From Chromatiales bacterium (lineage in GTDB: Bacteria; Pseudomonadota; Gammaproteobacteria; SZUA-152): 49,477 nt of DNA. The translations under genes were made by a program, and so were the position numbers. Below the pieces are notes generated by a model. The model had not been told where the DNA came from, did no database searches, and worked only from the letters and a program-made list of their open reading frames with translations. Numbering within the stretch: position 1 is the first letter of the stretch; each line of letters begins with the position of its first letter. This document shows positions 45,842-49,477 of the stretch, one piece after another. The stretch is taken from positions 1-49,477 of the forward strand of contig JALSGT010000118.1 of assembly GCA_026982555.1 (NCBI GenBank), in the 5' to 3' direction.

Positions 45842-46030
45842 GATTGTTCCCCTCGCTCTGCATTTTTTGCCGTCAATTAAAAGTGGCACTGATTAATTCA
45901 GGATTATACCCGAGCAACATGCCGGGTTGTTATTTTTGTCGGCAAAACACGCAGTACACGTCACGTTATTCGCAATCCCCTCTGATGGACCATATCGTAC
46001 AATTCGATAGGGGGCCCTTTTTTCCAGTTT
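45842..46030. other. Non-coding region between yggX and the second MITE-like copy
   Basis: No gene is visible. The yggX promoter must lie here on the minus strand. Together with the element at 46031-46201, this makes a stretch of 417 bases without coding sequence between yggX and tatC. Confidence 0.5.
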
Positions 46031-46201
46031 GGTGGAACCGCTGCGCTTGTTCCAAGCTACCCGGACTGTAGAAGATAGTGTTGAGGCATTCATCACTTTT
46101 TTGTTCCGCTCTATTTAACACAGAGCAAAGTCGTAGGGTGGAACAAGCGCAGCGGTTCCACCATGACCTTATCAATAATAAACAAGCGTGCTTAGCCTGA
46201 C
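46031..46201. mobile_element. MITE-like element, copy 2
   Basis: An inverted repeat (46031-46060 and 46133-46162; GGTGGAACCGCTGCG and so on) matches the inner repeat of the element at 8166-8408. The right flank (46163-46201, ATGACC, TATCAATAA, AACAAGC, TGCTTAGCCTGAC) is also shared. The 72-base centre differs from copy 1, and the outer terminal repeats are not recognisable here, so this copy is truncated or rearranged. It lies just beyond the tatC stop on the minus strand and could form the 3' hairpin of that transcript. Confidence 0.65.
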
Positions 46202-46258
46202 AGCGATGAGGAGGGTAAGATCCAGCGCCAAATGGAAAAGTTCTCCGTAGCCCCCCTC

Positions 46259-47335
46259 CTATTTATTATTTTCGGGCTTGTTTTTCCCATCCCCCGGCTT
46301 CTCGGGCGTACCCGCTTCGGCATTTTCTTCCGCTTCCAGCCGGTCCAGCTCAGCATCCAGTTCAGCCTCGGTTGGCGGTTCATATTCGCCATGACCGGAG
46401 TCATTGGCATCATCATAATCTGTATTGTCACCATAACCGGTATCGCCCGCTCTGGTTTCCGCTTGGTTCAGTGGATCGGCGGCAGGTTCGACATGATTTC
46501 CTGCTGTAGCTGCCGTCGGGGTTGCGGTGGCTGCGGCCTCCTTCGCGGTCGGCGGGGACACTGGAGCGACATCTCCCGCGATACTGTTTTCCTCTTCGTC
46601 CGGTTTGGCGTAAAAACGTGAAAAAATCAGACCCAGCTCAAACAGAATCCACATCGGAATTGCTAACAATGTTTGTGAAATCACGTCCGGCGGCGTCAGT
46701 AGCATGGCAAACACAAAGGCACCGACGATGACGTACGGACGTTTGGCAGCAAGTTTCTCAGCCGTACTGATACCACTCCACACCACCAGAATGGTGGCAA
46801 TAGGCACTTCAAACGCCAGACCAAAAGCAAAAAACATTTTGATGGCAAAATCGAGGTAATAAGTGATATCCGGCGTTACCGCCACACCTTCCGGAGCAAT
46901 GCCGGTGAGAAAACCAAACACTAGCGGAAATACGACGTAATAGGCAAAGGCCATGCCGGCATAAAACAAAATGGTGCTGGACAATAACAGGGGGTAAACC
47001 AGTTTCTTTTCGTGCTGATACAGCCCGGGTGCCATAAACCCCCATGCCTGATAAAGAATAAAAGGCACAGCAATAAAGATTGCCATCACCAACGCCAGTT
47101 TAAAGGGCGTTAAAAAAGGTGATACCACTTGCGTGGCAATCATGCTGGTGCCTTCCACCATGTGCCGCAATAACGGCTCCGCAAGATACGTGTACAGATC
47201 ATTGGCAAAGGCAAACAGAGCGAGAAACAATACAATAACAACCAATACAATGCGCATCAGACGGTCACGCAACTCCAGCAGATGTTGCACTAATGGCTGT
47301 TCATTAGGTGGGGGGTATTGCTTTGGGTCAGTCAT
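46259..47335 (-). CDS. tatC: Sec-independent translocase TatC with long acidic tail
   Basis: TatC is the six-helix receptor for twin-arginine signal peptides. The start is the ATG at 47335 (358 residues), overlapping tatB by eight bases; the frame is open to 47374. Family blocks: QHLLELRDRLMR, FLTPFKLALVMAIFIAVPFILYQ, FAFGLAFEVPIA and AMLLTPPDVISQTLLAIPMW. About 100 residues follow the last helix, rich in Ala, Pro, Asp, Glu and Asn, ending in Lys/Glu/Asn; E. coli TatC is 258 residues. The tail is cytoplasmic and probably disordered. Confidence 0.95.
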   Translation of the reverse strand: MTDPKQYPPPNEQPLVQHLLELRDRLMRIVLVVIVLFLALFAFANDLYTYLAEPLLRHMVEGTSMIATQVVSPFLTPFKLALVMAIFIAVPFILYQAWGFMAPGLYQHEKKLVYPLLLSSTILFYAGMAFAYYVVFPLVFGFLTGIAPEGVAVTPDITYYLDFAIKMFFAFGLAFEVPIATILVVWSGISTAEKLAAKRPYVIVGAFVFAMLLTPPDVISQTLLAIPMWILFELGLIFSRFYAKPDEEENSIAGDVAPVSPPTAKEAAATATPTAATAGNHVEPAADPLNQAETRAGDTGYGDNTDYDDANDSGHGEYEPPTEAELDAELDRLEAEENAEAGTPEKPGDGKNKPENNK

Positions 47336-47762
47336 GTTTGTTATTTGGGGAACGGTCTGCGGCAGTGTTGTCATTATCGGCTGTCGGCACGTCGTTATTG
47401 ATCGCCTTCACCGTAGGTTCCTGCTTCTGCTCTGGTAATGTTTCTGATGGTTCACTTGCCGATAAAGATTGTTTTGAGGGCACTGCCCGTGGCACTGGTT
47501 TGCGGTCGTCCGGTTCTGCGGGGGTTTGTTCCAGAATGTCATGCAAAGACTGAATTTTGGTTTGCTCTTCCAGCAGACGTTTCAATTCATCGGCCTTGTT
47601 CACTTCCAGATTGATGTCGGCCTGCACCGAACTCACAAAACGCCGTGCGCTACCAATCCACTGCCCTACGGTTCTCGCGACACCGGGCAGGCGTTCGGGA
47701 CCGATGACCACCAAAGCGACCACACCAATCAGTGCCATTTCCATGAAGCCTATATCAAACAT
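47328..47762 (-). CDS. tatB: Sec-independent translocase TatB
   Basis: TatB forms the receptor complex with TatC. From the ATG at 47762 the protein is 144 residues. MFDIGFMEMALIGVVALVVIGPERLPG is one N-terminal helix with the FDIGF and GPERLP motifs of TatB, followed by an amphipathic helix and an acidic, Pro-rich tail. tatA lies upstream across a gap of about 200 bases that holds a palindromic repeat; tatC overlaps its end. Confidence 0.93.
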   Translation of the reverse strand: MFDIGFMEMALIGVVALVVIGPERLPGVARTVGQWIGSARRFVSSVQADINLEVNKADELKRLLEEQTKIQSLHDILEQTPAEPDDRKPVPRAVPSKQSLSASEPSETLPEQKQEPTVKAINNDVPTADNDNTAADRSPNNKHD

Positions 47763-47800
47763 GACGACATTGTCCGCGACACAAAAACACCATCCAGCGC

Positions 47801-47857
47801 GAAGGCGCAAGGAATGCAAAGTTTTTTATGGACTCTCTCTGCGTTCTTTGCGCCTTC
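47801..47857. repeat. GCAAAG-type palindromic repeat, copy C
   Basis: Arms 47801-47821 and 47837-47857 form an inverted repeat with three mismatches in 21 positions, built from the same GCGCAAGG/GCAAAG words as copies A (1535-1610) and B (42431-42517). It sits in the gap between tatA and tatB and would form a strong hairpin inside the operon mRNA. Confidence 0.65.
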
Positions 47858-47964
47858 ACATCTTTGCGTTAGATCACAAGCATTCATATCATCAGGCGCT
47901 CGTTATGAATGACACACCGGCAGAGATTCGCCGAACCTCCGCAACCTGACATTCACTATTCAAG

Positions 47965-48198
47965 TCAGGCCTTGTCCTTTTCTTTTTCTTTGCGGGTGAC
48001 TTCACCTTCGATAACATCACCTGCATCCTGATTTAATTGTGTCGGCTCATCGGGTTTCTTTTCTTCCTCATTCATTGCTGATTTGAAGCCTTTGATGGCC
48101 GAACCCAGGTCACCGCCCACATTACGCAAACGTTTAGCGCCAAACAACAGCAACACAATCACCAGAATAATGACTAACTGCCAGATACTGATACCCAT
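47965..48198 (-). CDS. tatA: Sec-independent translocase TatA
   Basis: TatA oligomers form the transient pore or membrane thinning of the Tat pathway. The 77-residue protein starts [24 protein letters not shown], with the [21 protein letters not shown] amphipathic hinge diagnostic of TatA, then a charged tail. It follows hinT and precedes tatB across about 200 bases containing a palindromic repeat. Confidence 0.95.
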   Translation of the reverse strand: MGISIWQLVIILVIVLLLFGAKRLRNVGGDLGSAIKGFKSAMNEEEKKPDEPTQLNQDAGDVIEGEVTRKEKEKDKA

Positions 48199-48265
48199 TT
48201 TTTTCTCCGTTTTACCCAGGTGACGCTTTATTTTTCAAGCAGTAAACAATGCGCCAAAATTAATA

Positions 48266-48604
48266 TTAACCAAATCCAGGAAGTCGCCCGCCACCCAGAA
48301 TATGAATGTGTAAATGAAAAATTTCCTGTCCGCCACCCGGGCCGGTATTGATAATTGTCCGAAAACCATCATCCAGTCCATGCTCTTTCGCCAGTTTTGG
48401 CAACAACCGCATCATGCGCGCCAGCAGCGCATCATGCGCAGCATCCACCTCGTCCAGGCTGGTAATATGTATACGCGGCACCATTAACAAATGTACGTCG
48501 GCTTTTGGATAGAGATCCTTGAACACAACGATTTGTTCATCTTCATACACGGTATCAGAAGGAAGCTCTCCTGCTGCAATTTTACAAAACAGACAATCAC
48601 TCAT
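48266..48604 (-). CDS. hinT: HIT-family purine nucleoside phosphoramidase
   Basis: HinT hydrolyses nucleoside phosphoramidates and adenylated by-products. From the ATG at 48604 the protein is 112 residues, overlapping the hisE end by eight bases; the frame is open to 48649. The start [19 protein letters not shown] and the catalytic HLHIHILGG (histidine triad) are clear. It is placed between hisE and tatA, a common arrangement in beta- and gammaproteobacteria. Confidence 0.94.
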   Translation of the reverse strand: MSDCLFCKIAAGELPSDTVYEDEQIVVFKDLYPKADVHLLMVPRIHITSLDEVDAAHDALLARMMRLLPKLAKEHGLDDGFRTIINTGPGGGQEIFHLHIHILGGGRLPGFG

Positions 48605-48941
48605 TCTTGTTTCCCCTGGCGACTTTTTCATCCAGGCCAGACAAACCAAAACGCCGTGAAAGCTCGTCCAGCACTTGCTGTGGGTTCAGTCCCTGTTGGG
48701 CCAGTAGCACCAAGGTATGAAACCACAAATCGGCAACTTCATACACAATCTTGTCTGCGTCGCCATCCTTGGCGGCCATCACTGTTTCTGTGGCTTCTTC
48801 ACCGACTTTTTTCAGGATGGCATCAAGTCCCTTGCTGTAGAGGCCGGCCACGTAAGAACTGTCCGGCTCTGCGCCTTTGCGCGCCTCCAGTACGTCTGCC
48901 AATTGTTGCAGTACGTGTTGTGTTGATGCATTACTCATCAT
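48597..48941 (-). CDS. hisE: Phosphoribosyl-ATP pyrophosphatase
   Basis: HisE splits pyrophosphate from phosphoribosyl-ATP in histidine synthesis. The protein is about 114 residues; starts at 48938, 48941 and 48950 are all possible, and 48941 lies five bases after GGTGG. The MazG-like helical fold shows [32 protein letters not shown] and [19 protein letters not shown], with the acidic metal-binding residues. It lies between hisI and hinT. Confidence 0.94.
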   Translation of the reverse strand: MMSNASTQHVLQQLADVLEARKGAEPDSSYVAGLYSKGLDAILKKVGEEATETVMAAKDGDADKIVYEVADLWFHTLVLLAQQGLNPQQVLDELSRRFGLSGLDEKVARGNKNE

Positions 48942-49004
48942 TTTTTCCACCCATTTTCCACTGTGTCCCTCACAGCCATAAAGTCAAGGATTAATATTTC
49001 CTCG

Positions 49005-49082
49005 TCCCCATGCTCCCGCGTGGGGGCCATATCGTGCCAACGTTTTATTCCCGTATGGGTTCCCACGCGGAGCATGGGAACC
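49005..49082. repeat. CCCATGCTCC palindromic repeat between hisE and hisI
   Basis: A left arm reading TCCCCATGCTCCCGCGTGGG (49005-49024, continuing GG) and a right arm TTCCCACGCGGAGCATGGGA (49060-49079, continuing ACC) are imperfect reverse complements around about 33 bases. From memory, sequences of the type CCCATGCTCCGCGTGGGAAC are scattered intergenically in many genomes. It is unrelated to the GCAAAG and MITE-like families here. Confidence 0.6.
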
Positions 49083-49103
49083 AGAATGATATTTGTTTGT
49101 CCA

Positions 49104-49477
49104 TCACTTGCTGTAAAAAGACGCCGGATCTTTCAGTATTTCATCCGTTTCAACCCACTGGCCATCCTGATACTGCCGGTAGAAACAACGTTCACGCCCT
49201 GTATGGCAGGCAATGCCACCCAGTTGCTCCACCGATAACAACAGCACATCCGCATCACAGTCAAGGCGCAGGTCTTTCAGTTTCTGCACATGGCCGGATT
49301 CTTCACCCTTGCGCCATAGTTTCTGGCGTGAGCGCGACCAGTAAATGGCGCGGCCTTCGTTGACCGTCAACTGCAAGGATTCGCGGTTCATCCAGGCCAT
49401 CATCAAAACTTTACCGCTTTGTGCATCCTGCGCAATGGCCGGCACCAGGCCATTGGCATCCCATTTGATATCATCCA
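49104..49477 (-). CDS. hisI: Phosphoribosyl-AMP cyclohydrolase (5' end outside window)
   Basis: HisI opens the purine ring of phosphoribosyl-AMP in histidine synthesis. The frame runs past the right edge: codons up to 49477 read [16 protein letters not shown], the normal N-terminal region, so only about 10 residues are missing. Other blocks are [31 protein letters not shown], the metal-binding [10 protein letters not shown] and [13 protein letters not shown], with its three cysteines. It heads the hisI-hisE-hinT-tatABC run. Confidence 0.94.
   Translation of the reverse strand, partial: DDIKWDANGLVPAIAQDAQSGKVLMMAWMNRESLQLTVNEGRAIYWSRSRQKLWRKGEESGHVQKLKDLRLDCDADVLLLSVEQLGGIACHTGRERCFYRQYQDGQWVETDEILKDPASFYSK

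Overview
The window looks like chromosomal DNA from a gammaproteobacterium. The evidence is gene order: bioB-bioF-bioH-bioC-bioD, the string lptE-holA-proA-nadD-rsfS-rlmH, the string maf-rng-yhdP-nitrilase, and hisI-hisE-hinT-tatA-tatB-tatC. I cannot name the genus. A pyrophosphate-type phosphofructokinase next to adk and close to ppa is seen in autotrophic sulfur oxidisers and methanotrophs, so such a lineage is possible, but this is only an inference. Base composition is moderate, except for one clearly AT-rich islet at about 17.1-18.0 kb.

Layout. 0-5.3 kb: the biotin operon, with a strong sigma70-like promoter overlapped by a possible BirA operator. 5.3-9.0 kb: a large orphan lipoprotein (minus strand), a 1-kb non-coding stretch full of repeats with a MITE-like element, and a small exported protein. 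9.2-21.2 kb: a fatty-acid block on the plus strand (PlsC-like acyltransferase, YiiX-like hydrolase, fadE, fadI, fadJ, acyl-CoA ligase, YciA-like thioesterase, citrate-synthase-like protein). It is interrupted between fadJ and the ligase by a two-gene AT-rich islet ending in a perfect 33-bp inverted repeat. 21.3-24.4 kb: small membrane, cytoplasmic and lipoprotein genes plus a nitrilase. 24.5-35.1 kb: one long minus-strand housekeeping run covering envelope biogenesis, RNA processing, ribosome silencing, NAD and proline synthesis and DNA polymerase III delta. 35.1-39.4 kb: a decayed MalT-type regulator fragment, ppa, a Sel1-repeat protein, repeats and pfp. 39.9-42.3 kb: adk and hemB on the plus strand. 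42.5-45.8 kb: deaD-type helicase, a lipoprotein-like methyltransferase and yggX. 46.0-49.5 kb: a second MITE-like copy, then tatC, tatB, tatA, hinT, hisE and a hisI cut by the window edge.

The most striking feature is the adenylate kinase gene. Its frame continues without a stop into a histone-H1-like tail of about 106 residues made of XXKKK repeats. A perfect Shine-Dalgarno and an in-frame ATG sit exactly at the start of that tail. The locus may therefore make both an Adk-histone fusion and a free histone-like protein.

Other points worth following: a citrate-synthase-fold protein that appears to have lost two catalytic residues; a SAM-methyltransferase domain behind a lipoprotein signal; the two-gene islet, one gene of which resembles an acyl carrier protein without the phosphopantetheine serine; and several families of small palindromic repeats, two of which sit inside otherwise continuous operons. 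No tRNA, rRNA, CRISPR array or intact insertion sequence was seen. All family assignments come from reading the sequence and from memory; no searches were run.
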